A stretch of DNA of 50,291 nucleotides from Treponema sp. GTDB lineage: Bacteria > Spirochaetota > Spirochaetia > Treponematales > Breznakiellaceae. The translations under genes and the position numbers were made by a program. The DNA lies in contig JAITNM010000096.1 in assembly GCA_031290475.1 (NCBI GenBank), positions 1 to 50,291 of the forward strand. The letters run 5' to 3'. The notes under the pieces are model-generated. The model saw nothing but the letters and a program-made list of their open reading frames with translations. It did not search any database and was not told where the DNA came from. Below, piece after piece: positions 17,399 through 25,869 of the stretch (positions are counted from its first letter, which is position 1; each line of letters begins with the position of its first letter).

Positions 17399-17427
17399 GG
17401 CAGTTCCAAAATAGTTTTGAAACTGCC
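17399..17427 (+). promoter_or_regulatory. Intercistronic hairpin after the binding-protein gene
   Basis: A 13-bp stem with one mismatch (17399-17411 with 17415-17427) and a 3-base loop, 13 bases after the binding-protein stop and not followed by a T run. In sugar-transport operons such structures often protect the upstream message so that binding protein outnumbers permease; that role is inferred here. The rest of the 199-base gap shows only a weak second stem (17496-17500 with 17516-17520). Confidence 0.55.
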
Positions 17428-17585
17428 CCAATTTCGGGGAACGCTTGCCGGAAAGGACCTGCCGCCCTGCGGTTTTGACGGTTCAATTCCATTAGGCCGG
17501 CGTTCCTTTTTCAAACCGGCAGAACCTCGATTTTCGATCTTCGGTCTTTGGCCCCGCGAGAGGTTCCAGCCTTCTGGAGAAGAAT

Positions 17586-18899
17586 ATGGCTGAGAAACTT
17601 AACAGAAAAAAGATTTTAATCGTATCCCTGCTGTTTATGGGGCTGGGACATATTATCTATTTAAAAGAGTACATAAAAGGTATTTTATTTGCCCTGGTTG
17701 AAATAATCCTGCTTATCCTTTCCCCCAAGATCGTTTCCGTTCTGATAAACCTGTGCACCCTTGGGACGCCGAAGCCTGATTTACCGATTATGCAGAGGGA
17801 CAATTCCATTTTTATGCTCATAGACGGCGTCATGATGCTTGCGGTTCTGGTAATATACGCGGCGGTTTATGGTCTTTCGGTGCGGAGCGCGTTAAAACGG
17901 TATGATGAATACGAGATAACCGGCAAATTAGCTAAAACCAGGAATCCCTTTAGTGAACTTTTAAATAAATCTTTCCCCGTATTCGGTCTTGCGCCGGCGG
18001 TACTGATGATCGTCTTTTTTGTGATCGTACCCCTGGTGTTCTCGGTACTCGTGGCTTTTACCAATTACTCAGTTCCGGATCATATACCCCCGAACAACAC
18101 GGTTGACTGGGTAGGTTTCCGGAATTTTATAGCCATGTTCGGCGGACAGAAAACCTGGACCGGGGCTCTGGGCAGGGTTGCCCTGTGGACCCTTGTGTGG
18201 GGCGCCCTGGCGACCGGTACCTGTTATTTGGGAGGCACCCTGCTTGCGGTAGTGCTCCATGAAAGCAAGATTAAGCTGGTTCCCTTTTTCCGCACGATTT
18301 TTATTCTGCCCTATGCGGTGCCCGCTGTGGTGAGTATGCTGGTATGGCAAAATCTCTTAAACGGATCTTTTGGCATTGTGAACCAAACCCTCATCGCTTT
18401 GCATATCATTAAAAGCGGCGTTGTTATTCCCTGGCTTTCGGACCAATGGCTCGCCAAATTTACCTGCGTGCTGGTGAACTTCTGGGCCGGGGTGCCTTAC
18501 TTCATGCTCCTGGTAACCGGGACGCTAACCGCTATTCCGAAGGATATTTTTGAAGCGTCGAGCATTGACGGCGCGAATAAGTTCCAGCTGTTTACTAAAA
18601 TCACCCTGCCCCTGGTGCTGTATCAGACCATGCCCCTCATCATCATGTCCTTTACCTTTAACATCAACAACTTCGGGGCGATCTTCTTCCTTACCGGGGG
18701 AAGGCCGATTGTTGCGGACAGTACTACTACCAGTGCGGCGGGAACCGATATTCTCGTAACCTGGATTTATAAACTTACCATAACCCTTATGGACTACAAG
18801 TACGCTTCGGTTCTCGCGGTTATGATATTCGTTGTCCTGGCGCCCTTTGCGATCTTTAACTTCAGGCGGACAAAATCATTTAAAGAGGGGAGGGTATAA
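17586..18899 (+). CDS. Sugar ABC transporter permease, MalF type
   Basis: Inner-membrane permease of a MalFGK2-type importer. The 437 residues contain an N-terminal block with extra hydrophobic segments (about 10-60 and 78-95) before the standard permease core. The EAA loop that contacts the ATPase reads EASSIDGANKFQLFTKITLP (about residues 323-342). A GGAGAAG Shine-Dalgarno site precedes the ATG. It is followed after 2 bases by the MalG-type gene. No ATP-binding subunit is encoded in this window, so a shared MalK/MsmX-type ATPase encoded elsewhere is likely. Confidence 0.94.
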   Translation: MAEKLNRKKILIVSLLFMGLGHIIYLKEYIKGILFALVEIILLILSPKIVSVLINLCTLGTPKPDLPIMQRDNSIFMLIDGVMMLAVLVIYAAVYGLSVRSALKRYDEYEITGKLAKTRNPFSELLNKSFPVFGLAPAVLMIVFFVIVPLVFSVLVAFTNYSVPDHIPPNNTVDWVGFRNFIAMFGGQKTWTGALGRVALWTLVWGALATGTCYLGGTLLAVVLHESKIKLVPFFRTIFILPYAVPAVVSMLVWQNLLNGSFGIVNQTLIALHIIKSGVVIPWLSDQWLAKFTCVLVNFWAGVPYFMLLVTGTLTAIPKDIFEASSIDGANKFQLFTKITLPLVLYQTMPLIIMSFTFNINNFGAIFFLTGGRPIVADSTTTSAAGTDILVTWIYKLTITLMDYKYASVLAVMIFVVLAPFAIFNFRRTKSFKEGRV

Positions 18900-18901
18900 T
18901 T

Positions 18902-19738
18902 ATGAATAACCTTGTACGTTTTATAAACAAAGCGCTTCTATTTATTCTTCTTTTAATCATTACTGTTTTTGTGCTCTATCCTCTTGTGTATGTGGTGAGC
19001 GCCGCTTTTTCTCCGGGAACATCCATATCGGACATGGCGATTATTCCCTTCTCCAGGGGTGTAACAACCGAGCACTTTGCGCATTTGTTTAAAAACACCG
19101 ATTATCCCCGGTGGTTCCGTAATACCCTGATTATCGCGGTCTCAACATCTCTTTTAACAGTTCTTGTGGCGTCTCTCGCGGCATACGTGTTTTCCCGTTT
19201 TTATTTTACCTTTAAGAAAAGTATGATGCTGAGCCTTCTGGTGTTGCAGATCTTCCCTTCATTTGTAGGGATGATAGCTATTTATGTGATCCTCTACCGT
19301 ATTGGCGGCCTTGACCGGCTCTGGGGTCTTGTGCTGGTGTACCTTGCGGGGAATATCCCCTATAACACCTGGCTTGTGAAGAGTTATGTGGATACGGTGC
19401 CGATTTCCCTGGACGAGGCGGCCCGTCTTGACGGCGCGAACAACCTTCGTATCTTCTTTACAATTATACTGCCGGTGATAAAACCGATTCTGATCTTCCT
19501 GGCCATTTCAAGTTTTGTCGGTCCCTGGATGGACTTTATCTTCCCCAAGATGGTACTGCGCTCTTCGGAGAATCAAACCCTGGCATTGGGCCTCTTTAGC
19601 TTTGTCACGGACCGGAAGAACGAATTTACCAACTTTGCCGCGGGCTCGGTGATTGTATCGGTCCCCTTCGTGATCTTCTTTATGGTGACCCAGAAGATGC
19701 TCGTAACCGCCTTGGGCAGCGCCGCGGTAAAGGAATAG
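18902..19738 (+). CDS. Sugar ABC transporter permease, MalG type
   Basis: Second permease subunit, 278 residues, with about six transmembrane segments. The EAA loop EAARLDGANNLRIFFTIILP (about residues 174-193) is intact, and the family PWMDFIFPKMV segment follows. A GGGAGGG-rich Shine-Dalgarno site lies in the end of the MalF-type gene. 46 bases separate it from mnmG, which may be reached by readthrough since no terminator is evident in the gap. Confidence 0.95.
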   Translation: MNNLVRFINKALLFILLLIITVFVLYPLVYVVSAAFSPGTSISDMAIIPFSRGVTTEHFAHLFKNTDYPRWFRNTLIIAVSTSLLTVLVASLAAYVFSRFYFTFKKSMMLSLLVLQIFPSFVGMIAIYVILYRIGGLDRLWGLVLVYLAGNIPYNTWLVKSYVDTVPISLDEAARLDGANNLRIFFTIILPVIKPILIFLAISSFVGPWMDFIFPKMVLRSSENQTLALGLFSFVTDRKNEFTNFAAGSVIVSVPFVIFFMVTQKMLVTALGSAAVKE

Positions 19739-19784
19739 CGATCTTGTCCGGCTAAAAACAAGCCGCGCAAAATCGAAATGAGCA

Positions 19785-21665
19785 ATGGATTATGACTGTA
19801 TTGTAGTTGGCGGCGGCCATGCGGGAATAGAGGCTTCCCTCGCGGTCAGCCGCCTTGGTTTTCGCGTCCTCCTCATCACCCAAAACCCCGACCGTATCGG
19901 TGCGCTTTCCTGCAACCCCGCCATTGGGGGTCTCTCCAAGGGCAACCTGGTTCGTGAGGTTGACGCCCTGGGGGGCGAAATGGGTAAACTTACCGATGCC
20001 AGCCTCATCCAGTACCGGATACTTAACCGTTCCCGGGGACCTGCGGTCCAGGCCCCCCGGGCGCAGGCGGACAAAGCGGCCTATCAGGCGGCGGCCCGTT
20101 CCGCCCTGGAAAGGCAACAAGGGCTTTCCATTTTCATGGACACCGTGGTTGATCTCATTATTTCCGGGGATGAGGGGGCCGGATCGCCGCTTCCCGCCGC
20201 CGGGCGCCGGACGCTTGGTATAGTAACCCGGCGGGGTCACCGGATCGGCGCGGAAACAGTAATTCTAGCGACCGGTACTTTTATGGAGGGGAAGATCTTT
20301 ATCGGCGAATACGATGCCCCCCAGGGGCGCTTGGGAGAGGAAGCCGCTTTGGGTTTGGGGACGAACCTGAGGCGGCGGGGTTTTCCGGTGGGGCGGCTTA
20401 AGACCGGGACCCCGGCGCGGCTCGCGGGATCATCGGTGGATTATTCGAAGATGGAAAGGCAGGACGGTGAAAAGCCCTTCCCCTTTTCCTTCGATGTCGA
20501 AAGTGGAATCCCCCTTGCAAGGCCGGTGATTCCCTGCTGGATCACCTATACTACGCCAAAGACCCATGAAATCATCCGGGCAAACATCCACCGTTCCCCC
20601 TTATATGGGGGAAAAATTGTGGGCGTAGGTCCCCGGTACTGTCCTTCGAGTGAGGATAAAGTTGTGCGTTTTCCCGAACGGGAACGGCATCATATTTTTA
20701 TTGAAAGCGAAGGTCTTTCCACTGACGAAGTTTACATGAACGGCGCCTCCAGTTCACTGCCCGAGGATGTGCAGGCCGATTTTATTCACAGTGTCCCGGG
20801 CCTTGAAGAGGCCCGGATCGTCCGGCCCGCCTATGCGGTGGAGTACGACTACCTGGACCCCCTGGACCTTTACCCCACCCTGGAGTCCAAGCGGCTTTCC
20901 GGGCTTTTTATAGCGGGCCAGACCAACGGCAGTTCGGGCTACGAAGAGGCGGCGGCCCAGGGAATTATTGCGGGAATCAACGCCGCACAAAAACTGCGCA
21001 AAGCACAGCCCCTTGTCCTGGGCCGTTCCGAAGCGTACATCGGAGTACTGGTGGATGACCTTACTACCCTGGGAACGAAAGAGCCCTACCGCATGTTCAC
21101 GAGCCGTGCGGAACACCGGCTCATGCTCCGCCATGACACCGCCGATAGCCGGCTTACCCCAAAAGGCCGCGAAGCGGGGCTTGTGGATGAGGCGCGCTGG
21201 GAGCGCTTTACCAGGAAGGCGGAAAATCTGGAAGCGATACAGGAACTGCTGCGGACGAGGAAAGTGTCCTCCCAGGCGGCGGGCGCTTTCCCCCCCTGCC
21301 TTGCTCCCCACATAGGGGATAGTTTGGCCCGGGCCCTTACGGACGGGGCGGTAAGAAGGGAGGACATACTCCCCTATGCGCCGGAACTGGCGGCCTACCC
21401 GCCTGAATGGTTTGAACGGGCGGTTCTGGATATTAAGTACGCCGGATATATCGAAAAGGAAGAGCGGGCGGCCGCCAGAATGGTGAAGATGGATGCCATC
21501 AAGCTCGACCCGGATTTAGACTACGCCGCCCTCTCGGGGCTTTCCGTCGAATCCAGGGAGAAACTTAAGGCGGTGCGTCCCCTCACCGTGGGACAGGCTG
21601 CGCGTATTCCCGGGGTACGCCAGGGGGACATCGCCTTGCTCATGGTTCTGGTGAAGCGGGGCTGA
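19785..21665 (+). CDS. mnmG: tRNA uridine-5-carboxymethylaminomethyl modification enzyme
   Basis: FAD-dependent partner of MnmE in wobble-U34 modification. The 626 residues are the normal length. Seen: N-terminal dinucleotide-binding [12 protein letters not shown] (residues 7-18), [23 protein letters not shown] split across two conserved blocks, the PRAQADK motif, [25 protein letters not shown] in two parts, [14 protein letters not shown] and [13 protein letters not shown]. The start has no clear Shine-Dalgarno site. It converges on the next gene with only 3 bases between stops. Confidence 0.97.
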   Translation: MDYDCIVVGGGHAGIEASLAVSRLGFRVLLITQNPDRIGALSCNPAIGGLSKGNLVREVDALGGEMGKLTDASLIQYRILNRSRGPAVQAPRAQADKAAYQAAARSALERQQGLSIFMDTVVDLIISGDEGAGSPLPAAGRRTLGIVTRRGHRIGAETVILATGTFMEGKIFIGEYDAPQGRLGEEAALGLGTNLRRRGFPVGRLKTGTPARLAGSSVDYSKMERQDGEKPFPFSFDVESGIPLARPVIPCWITYTTPKTHEIIRANIHRSPLYGGKIVGVGPRYCPSSEDKVVRFPERERHHIFIESEGLSTDEVYMNGASSSLPEDVQADFIHSVPGLEEARIVRPAYAVEYDYLDPLDLYPTLESKRLSGLFIAGQTNGSSGYEEAAAQGIIAGINAAQKLRKAQPLVLGRSEAYIGVLVDDLTTLGTKEPYRMFTSRAEHRLMLRHDTADSRLTPKGREAGLVDEARWERFTRKAENLEAIQELLRTRKVSSQAAGAFPPCLAPHIGDSLARALTDGAVRREDILPYAPELAAYPPEWFERAVLDIKYAGYIEKEERAAARMVKMDAIKLDPDLDYAALSGLSVESREKLKAVRPLTVGQAARIPGVRQGDIALLMVLVKRG

Positions 21666-21668
21666 GGT

Positions 21669-23669
21669 TCATAGCATATCATAACATTCATCAATAATAG
21701 GCATAATTGATTTCAGCTCAAATCCCATGGCGGAAAGCGTTTTTCGCTCTTCGCTTGTCTCCCAGTTCATGTAGGGATCATTGTAGTGATCTTTAAGAAA
21801 ATTGAAGAGCAGATCTTCCGCCGGGGCCGGTACATTAAAAAAAAGCCCCCTATCCGCGCCCAGGACTTTTCTGATTGCCTGCCTGGAGTGGGCAAGGAAC
21901 CTGTCCTGATACACATCGTAGGAACGGCCAGAAAGTTCCTGGAGCCGGTGGGAAACGGAACCCTGGGGTTTGGAAAAGCCCTGGGTTTTCTCCCCAGGCT
22001 GCTGTCCGGGGGTTAAGCCGCCCCGCCACAAGGGGTTTCCCCGGGCCTTTGGGTCGGTTTTCAGTGGAGGAACGGACTTTTCAGTGACAGCCCTTGCCGG
22101 TACGGCAGGGTTAGCAGTAACAGCCGGTACCGGGGCGGAAACCGGTTTTACCACTAGAGCGGGAGACTGTTTGGGAGGCGGGACTGCAGGTTGGGGGGTG
22201 TTGGCGGGATTGGCCGCCGCCGGGCTAACCGTAGGCGCAATGGGTTTTGACGGCGATACGGCAGATTTGGCGGCGGGAACCGGAAGCACAGCGGGAGGCG
22301 CCGCCGCCGTTTTTGGGGCAATGGCGGACTTGGCCGCCACAGGTACAGTCGGTTTTGCTGCCGCCGCGGGTTTCGGCGGCTGTTGCGGCGCCGCCGGTTG
22401 GGCAGCAGGTCCGGCAGCCGGACGCGGGAAAGCGAAAGGCGGTGTCAGCGGTTTTGCCCCGGCGGCTGGTTTCGGCGGCGGCGGGGGAATAGGCTTTGCG
22501 GCGGCGGACCCGGGGATGACCGGTTTAGCCGGAGCCGCCGGCAGGTTGACGGCAGCGGGTTTCGGCGGCGGCACGGCAAATTTAGCGGGAGCGGCTGCCG
22601 GGGCAGGTTTGGGCGGCGGCACGGCAAATTTAGCGGGAGCAGCTGCCGGAACAGGTTTGGGGGTGGAACCTGTTGCCGGGGATGTGGGGGTGATTTGTTG
22701 CAGCTTTGCCTTGATGGCAAGCCATTGCCGCTGAATGTAGCGATCCCCCAGGACCGAATAGTAATAGCCCGAGACGAGACAGGACATAACCGAGGAGAGG
22801 ATTTCATCGTCCCGTTTTTTGTTCTGTTGACCCCTCAAGATGGCTTGGTAGATATCGTAGTTCTTTGTATGGTATTTACGGGAATAGAGAAAGAGAATAC
22901 GCCCAAAGGCATGGTCCCCCACAAGGTTCCAGTACTTAGCGCAATAAGCCAAGGTTTGATCTTCGATCCTGGTTATAGATTTGGGGATTTCGATCCGGGC
23001 TAAGTCGGTCTTGGAAAACATTATGGCGCTCATCAGATCGCCAATTTGAGCGGACTTGTTTTTTATGGTTATTCCGGACATTCCCATCTGTACAAGCTGC
23101 CGTTGCTGCACCAAAGCCCGCTGATGGACATTTTCCCGCCGCCGGCGTTCTTCGTCCACCACTGCCAACGACTCGCTTAAGTATGACCGGATCAGTTCCG
23201 TTGCCCGGGACATGGATTCGGTTCGCAGATTCAGCGCCCTGGAGTAGCGGAGCAGGCGTTCCATAATCGCCATAGCTTCGTACCGTTCATTGGGAAGCAC
23301 CTGTTTGATTAATTCGGCAGCCTTGATAGTGGAATAAACATCTTTAGGGTTATAAGCATCCACCCGATCCGCTATATAATTAATAAACCGCTTCATCTTT
23401 TCCAGACACCGGACCCCCAGGGACCGATACGCTTTGCCCTGAAACTGCTTGTACAGGGGGTTCCGGCTGCGGTAAAGCTTGAACAGGGCGGTACGGAATT
23501 GATCGTCCGGGTAACGGGGTTTCAGTTTATTCTGATAAAGGTTCATGGCGTCTATAGCCCGGTTGGAGTTTCGCAGAAAGTAATATCGTTCTATATCGGG
23601 GTCCTCGTCCGGTAAAAGATGAGGATACTCCTGCCGAAGCAGTTCGGTCTGAATTTCGATTATATTCAT
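21669..23669 (-). CDS. Cytoplasmic protein with long Pro/Ala-rich linker, function unknown
   Basis: 666 residues from the ATG at 23669 (a GTG lies directly before it). No signal peptide. Residues 1 to about 325 are helical and charged, with a coiled-coil-like stretch (VVDEERRRRENVHQRALVQQ). Residues about 326-560 are almost wholly Pro, Ala, Lys and Val, with repeated phrases such as APAKFAVPPPKP. The last 100 residues (ELSGRSYDVYQDRFLAHS, then NFLKDHYNDPYMNWETSEE) look folded and probably conserved. Two folded ends joined by a 235-residue flexible tether suggest a scaffold or adaptor. I do not recognise a family. It is transcribed divergently from the prolyl isomerase gene. Confidence 0.8.
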   Translation of the reverse strand: MNIIEIQTELLRQEYPHLLPDEDPDIERYYFLRNSNRAIDAMNLYQNKLKPRYPDDQFRTALFKLYRSRNPLYKQFQGKAYRSLGVRCLEKMKRFINYIADRVDAYNPKDVYSTIKAAELIKQVLPNERYEAMAIMERLLRYSRALNLRTESMSRATELIRSYLSESLAVVDEERRRRENVHQRALVQQRQLVQMGMSGITIKNKSAQIGDLMSAIMFSKTDLARIEIPKSITRIEDQTLAYCAKYWNLVGDHAFGRILFLYSRKYHTKNYDIYQAILRGQQNKKRDDEILSSVMSCLVSGYYYSVLGDRYIQRQWLAIKAKLQQITPTSPATGSTPKPVPAAAPAKFAVPPPKPAPAAAPAKFAVPPPKPAAVNLPAAPAKPVIPGSAAAKPIPPPPPKPAAGAKPLTPPFAFPRPAAGPAAQPAAPQQPPKPAAAAKPTVPVAAKSAIAPKTAAAPPAVLPVPAAKSAVSPSKPIAPTVSPAAANPANTPQPAVPPPKQSPALVVKPVSAPVPAVTANPAVPARAVTEKSVPPLKTDPKARGNPLWRGGLTPGQQPGEKTQGFSKPQGSVSHRLQELSGRSYDVYQDRFLAHSRQAIRKVLGADRGLFFNVPAPAEDLLFNFLKDHYNDPYMNWETSEERKTLSAMGFELKSIMPIIDECYDML
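22561..22656. repeat. Two tandem 48-bp coding repeats
   Basis: 22561-22608 and 22609-22656 are near-identical 48-base units (each contains ACGGCAAATTTAGCGGGAGC at 22573 and 22621). In frame they encode two 16-residue copies of a PAAAPAKFAVPPPKPA-like unit in the linker of the 21669-23669 protein. Copy number could vary between strains. Confidence 0.8.
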
Positions 23670-23684
23670 CACGGTCCGTTTTTC

Positions 23685-23690
23685 ATTATA
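23685..23690 (-). promoter_or_regulatory. -10 box TATAAT of the 23669 gene
   Basis: Minus-strand TATAAT ends 15 bases before the ATG at 23669 (12 before the alternative GTG). No strong -35 seen. It overlaps the -35 region proposed for the divergent isomerase gene, so the two promoters may compete. Confidence 0.4.
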
Positions 23691-23717
23691 GTCATTATGT
23701 TTGTTTTATGGTATACT
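23689..23717 (+). promoter_or_regulatory. Candidate leaderless promoter of the prolyl isomerase gene
   Basis: TAGTCA (23689-23694), 17 bases, TATACT (23712-23717), 5 bases, ATG at 23723. No Shine-Dalgarno site. Confidence 0.45.
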
Positions 23718-23722
23718 AAAGT

Positions 23723-24772
23723 ATGCGTATTTTTAACAAATATACCCTTGGCGGCGCCTTGTTGGCCTTGATGGCCGGCGCGGTCTCAGCCGCACCCGGG
23801 GATGCCGCTTTAGGAAACGGTCTATTTGCCAGAATAACCACCAACAGGGGGGATATTGTTGTCCGTTTGGAATATCAGAAGACCCCGCTTACGGTGTGTA
23901 ATTTTGTTGCCCTTGCCGAGGGCAAGATGAACAATACCCAGGGGAAGCCCTTTTATGACGGGCTTACCTTTCACCGGGTGATTTCCAAAAACAACGGGGA
24001 TGCCCAGGATTTCATGATCCAGGGGGGTGATCCTCTGGGGAACGGAAGCGGCGGCCCGGGCTACAAGTTTCCCGACGAATTTGACCGCAGCCTGCGGCAC
24101 AATGGTCCTGGGGTGCTTTCCATGGCTAATGCCGGTCCCGGGACTAATGGAAGCCAGTTCTTCATTACCCTGGCCGAAACCGCCTGGCTTGACGATCGCC
24201 ACACGGTTTTCGGCAGAGTTGTTCAAGGGCAGAACGTGGTCAATGCGACAAAAATAGGCGATACAATTCAAAAGGTGACGATTATCCGCAATGGCCCAGA
24301 AGCCAGCGCCTTTAAAGCGGATCAGGCGGCCTTTGATTCCTACATAAAGTCCATGAACGCTTCCGCTACAGATAAGGTCCGGACAAAACGGGATGCAGAT
24401 GTGGCTCAAATCAATGCCAAGTATCCGAATTTAACCCTTACCCCTTCGGGGATACGGTATAGTATTACCAAGAAGGGGACCGGGAATAAACCAAGGGCAG
24501 GGCAAACCGTAGAACTTAAATATAATGGCATGTTTATTACCGGAGAAGTTTTTGACAGTTCGGATTTCCACGGCGGTAAATTTGAGTTTAAAGCCGGTAC
24601 CGGAAAGGTCATTCCCGGTTGGGATGAGACGGTACTGGATATGCAGCCGGGCGAGAAGCGCCTCGTGGTACTGCCCCCGGAACTGGCCTACGGCGAACGG
24701 GGCGCGGGAAACGGCGCCATACCGCCGAACAGCTTCCTGGTTTTCGATATGGAGCTGCTCCGTATCCGGTAA
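23723..24772 (+). CDS. Secreted dual-family peptidyl-prolyl isomerase (cyclophilin-FKBP fusion)
   Basis: Accelerates proline cis-trans isomerisation during protein folding. A signal peptide (GGALLALMAGAVSA) points to the periplasm. Residues about 32-195 are a bacterial-type cyclophilin: FYDGLTFHRVI with the catalytic Arg, FMIQGGDPLGNGSGGPG, MANAGPGTNGSQFFITL and DDRHTVFGRVV. After a charged helical linker, residues about 240-349 are an FKBP: VELKYNGMF, GEVFDSS, GTGKVIPGWDE, PELAYGERGAG and IPPNSFLVFDMELL. Both active sites look intact, so two isomerase families sit in one polypeptide. It may assist folding of the many exported proteins encoded nearby. Confidence 0.93.
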   Translation: MRIFNKYTLGGALLALMAGAVSAAPGDAALGNGLFARITTNRGDIVVRLEYQKTPLTVCNFVALAEGKMNNTQGKPFYDGLTFHRVISKNNGDAQDFMIQGGDPLGNGSGGPGYKFPDEFDRSLRHNGPGVLSMANAGPGTNGSQFFITLAETAWLDDRHTVFGRVVQGQNVVNATKIGDTIQKVTIIRNGPEASAFKADQAAFDSYIKSMNASATDKVRTKRDADVAQINAKYPNLTLTPSGIRYSITKKGTGNKPRAGQTVELKYNGMFITGEVFDSSDFHGGKFEFKAGTGKVIPGWDETVLDMQPGEKRLVVLPPELAYGERGAGNGAIPPNSFLVFDMELLRIR

Positions 24773-24794
24773 AAACATCGCCGGAAGGGCGGTG
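24771..24794 (-). terminator. Rho-independent terminator of the apbE gene
   Basis: On the minus strand CACCGCC, loop CTTCC, GGCGATG (one G-T pair) is followed at once by TTTTT (24775-24771). It lies 8 bases after the apbE stop. Confidence 0.7.
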
Positions 24795-24801
24795 AATGGC
24801 C

Positions 24802-25845
24802 TTACCGGGCCAAATGGTAGCTGCCGTTAATAAGGGTGAAAAATTCCTCCATCCCGGGGGTACAGCGAACGGTTTTATCCGTAAATACAAAAATTCCGCC
24901 GGCGTTGCCGATCTGGTTAAGCAAGGCGGAGCCCCGTTCCCAGCCCAGGGCAAAAACCGCGGTGGAAAGGGCATCCGCGTCGAGGGACTTATCCGCGATG
25001 ATGGTCACCGAGAGAAGCCCTGTATCCACGGGGTAGCCGTTGGTGGTGGAAAGAATGTGGTGGTATTTTTTTCCGTCAACTTCCAAGAACCGTTCATAGA
25101 CCCCTGAGGTAACCACCGTTTTGTTCCGCAATTCCAGGAGGGCGAAGTACTGTCCCCGTTCTTCCAGGGGGTCTTGTATGCCGATGCGCCAGGGCAGGCC
25201 TTTGCCGGGCCATTTGCCGGCCTTTTCCCCATAGGCGTAAATATTTCCCCCCAGGTCGATGATAGCCCTTTTCAGGTTATGCCGCTTAATGATCCGTACC
25301 GCCTCGTCGGCGGCGTAGCCCTTGGCGATACCTCCCAGGTCAAGGCCCATTCCCGCTCTGCCCAGGAATACGGTTCCTTCTTCCCGGTTGAGCGCTACAT
25401 CCCGCCAGCCCACCCGGCTAAGGGCTTCCTGAACCGCTGCCGAGTCAGGTATCCGGACGTTATCCCGGCCTATACCCCAGAGGGTTACCAGGGGACCTAT
25501 GGTGGGATCAAAGGCGCCGTCCGAAAGTTCCGCGTAATGCAGGGCGCCTTCAATGACCTCAAAGGTATCATGAGCGACCTTTACGGGCTGTATACCGGCA
25601 GCGGAGTTTACCGCCTGAATTTCAGATTCCCCAAGAACAGCGCTCATCCGGCTTTCAATTTCCCGTAACCGGGTAAAAATTTCCCGGTAGATCCCGGATT
25701 CTCCCCGGTTATAAAGATTGACTACGCAAAGGGTCCCTAAGACGAATTCCGACCGGGAGGACGCCGATTCGGTACAGCCTGCATTGAGGGAACAAACACA
25801 GAGCCCAATTACTATGTATCGAAAGAAATGATCTTGTAAATTCAT
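24802..25845 (-). CDS. apbE: FAD:protein FMN transferase lipoprotein (ApbE family)
   Basis: Transfers FMN from FAD to a Thr/Ser in flavoproteins, typically RnfG/NqrC-type redox subunits on the outer face of the membrane. The 347 residues have a lipoprotein signal with lipobox NAGC (Cys24). Family motifs: FDPTIGPLVTLWG, LDLGGIAKGYAADEA, AIIDLGGNIYAYG, and the metal-binding SVTIIADKSLDADALSTA near the C-terminus. No target flavoprotein is encoded in the window. The start is preceded by TATTCT at 8 bases. Divergent from the PilZ gene. Confidence 0.95.
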   Translation of the reverse strand: MNLQDHFFRYIVIGLCVCSLNAGCTESASSRSEFVLGTLCVVNLYNRGESGIYREIFTRLREIESRMSAVLGESEIQAVNSAAGIQPVKVAHDTFEVIEGALHYAELSDGAFDPTIGPLVTLWGIGRDNVRIPDSAAVQEALSRVGWRDVALNREEGTVFLGRAGMGLDLGGIAKGYAADEAVRIIKRHNLKRAIIDLGGNIYAYGEKAGKWPGKGLPWRIGIQDPLEERGQYFALLELRNKTVVTSGVYERFLEVDGKKYHHILSTTNGYPVDTGLLSVTIIADKSLDADALSTAVFALGWERGSALLNQIGNAGGIFVFTDKTVRCTPGMEEFFTLINGSYHLAR

Positions 25846-25863
25846 GGAGATTTAGAATATCAT
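25834..25863 (+). promoter_or_regulatory. Candidate leaderless promoter of the PilZ gene
   Basis: TTGTAA (25834-25839), 18 bases, TATCAT (25858-25863), 6 bases, ATG at 25870. The -35 lies inside the apbE coding region. Confidence 0.45.
25854..25859 (-). promoter_or_regulatory. -10-like box TATTCT of apbE
   Basis: Minus strand TGATATTCT, an extended -10 shape, 8 bases before the ATG at 25845. It overlaps the -10 of the divergent PilZ gene; only 24 bases separate the two start codons. Confidence 0.4.
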
Positions 25864-25869
25864 AAAACT

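Noticed and set aside
20754-21311. Minus-strand open frame of 185 codons opposite mnmG
   Set aside because: mnmG is certain from its motifs; the opposite frame is a shadow.
22561-22656. Short tandem repeats considered as a CRISPR array
   Set aside because: The units are directly adjacent without spacers and are in frame in a coding region.
21970-22734. A 254-codon plus-strand open frame rich in Gly and Ala
   Set aside because: It is the complement of the Pro/Ala-rich linker of the 21669-23669 gene; G+C-rich repeats lack stop codons on both strands. The minus-strand gene has folded ends and a start region.
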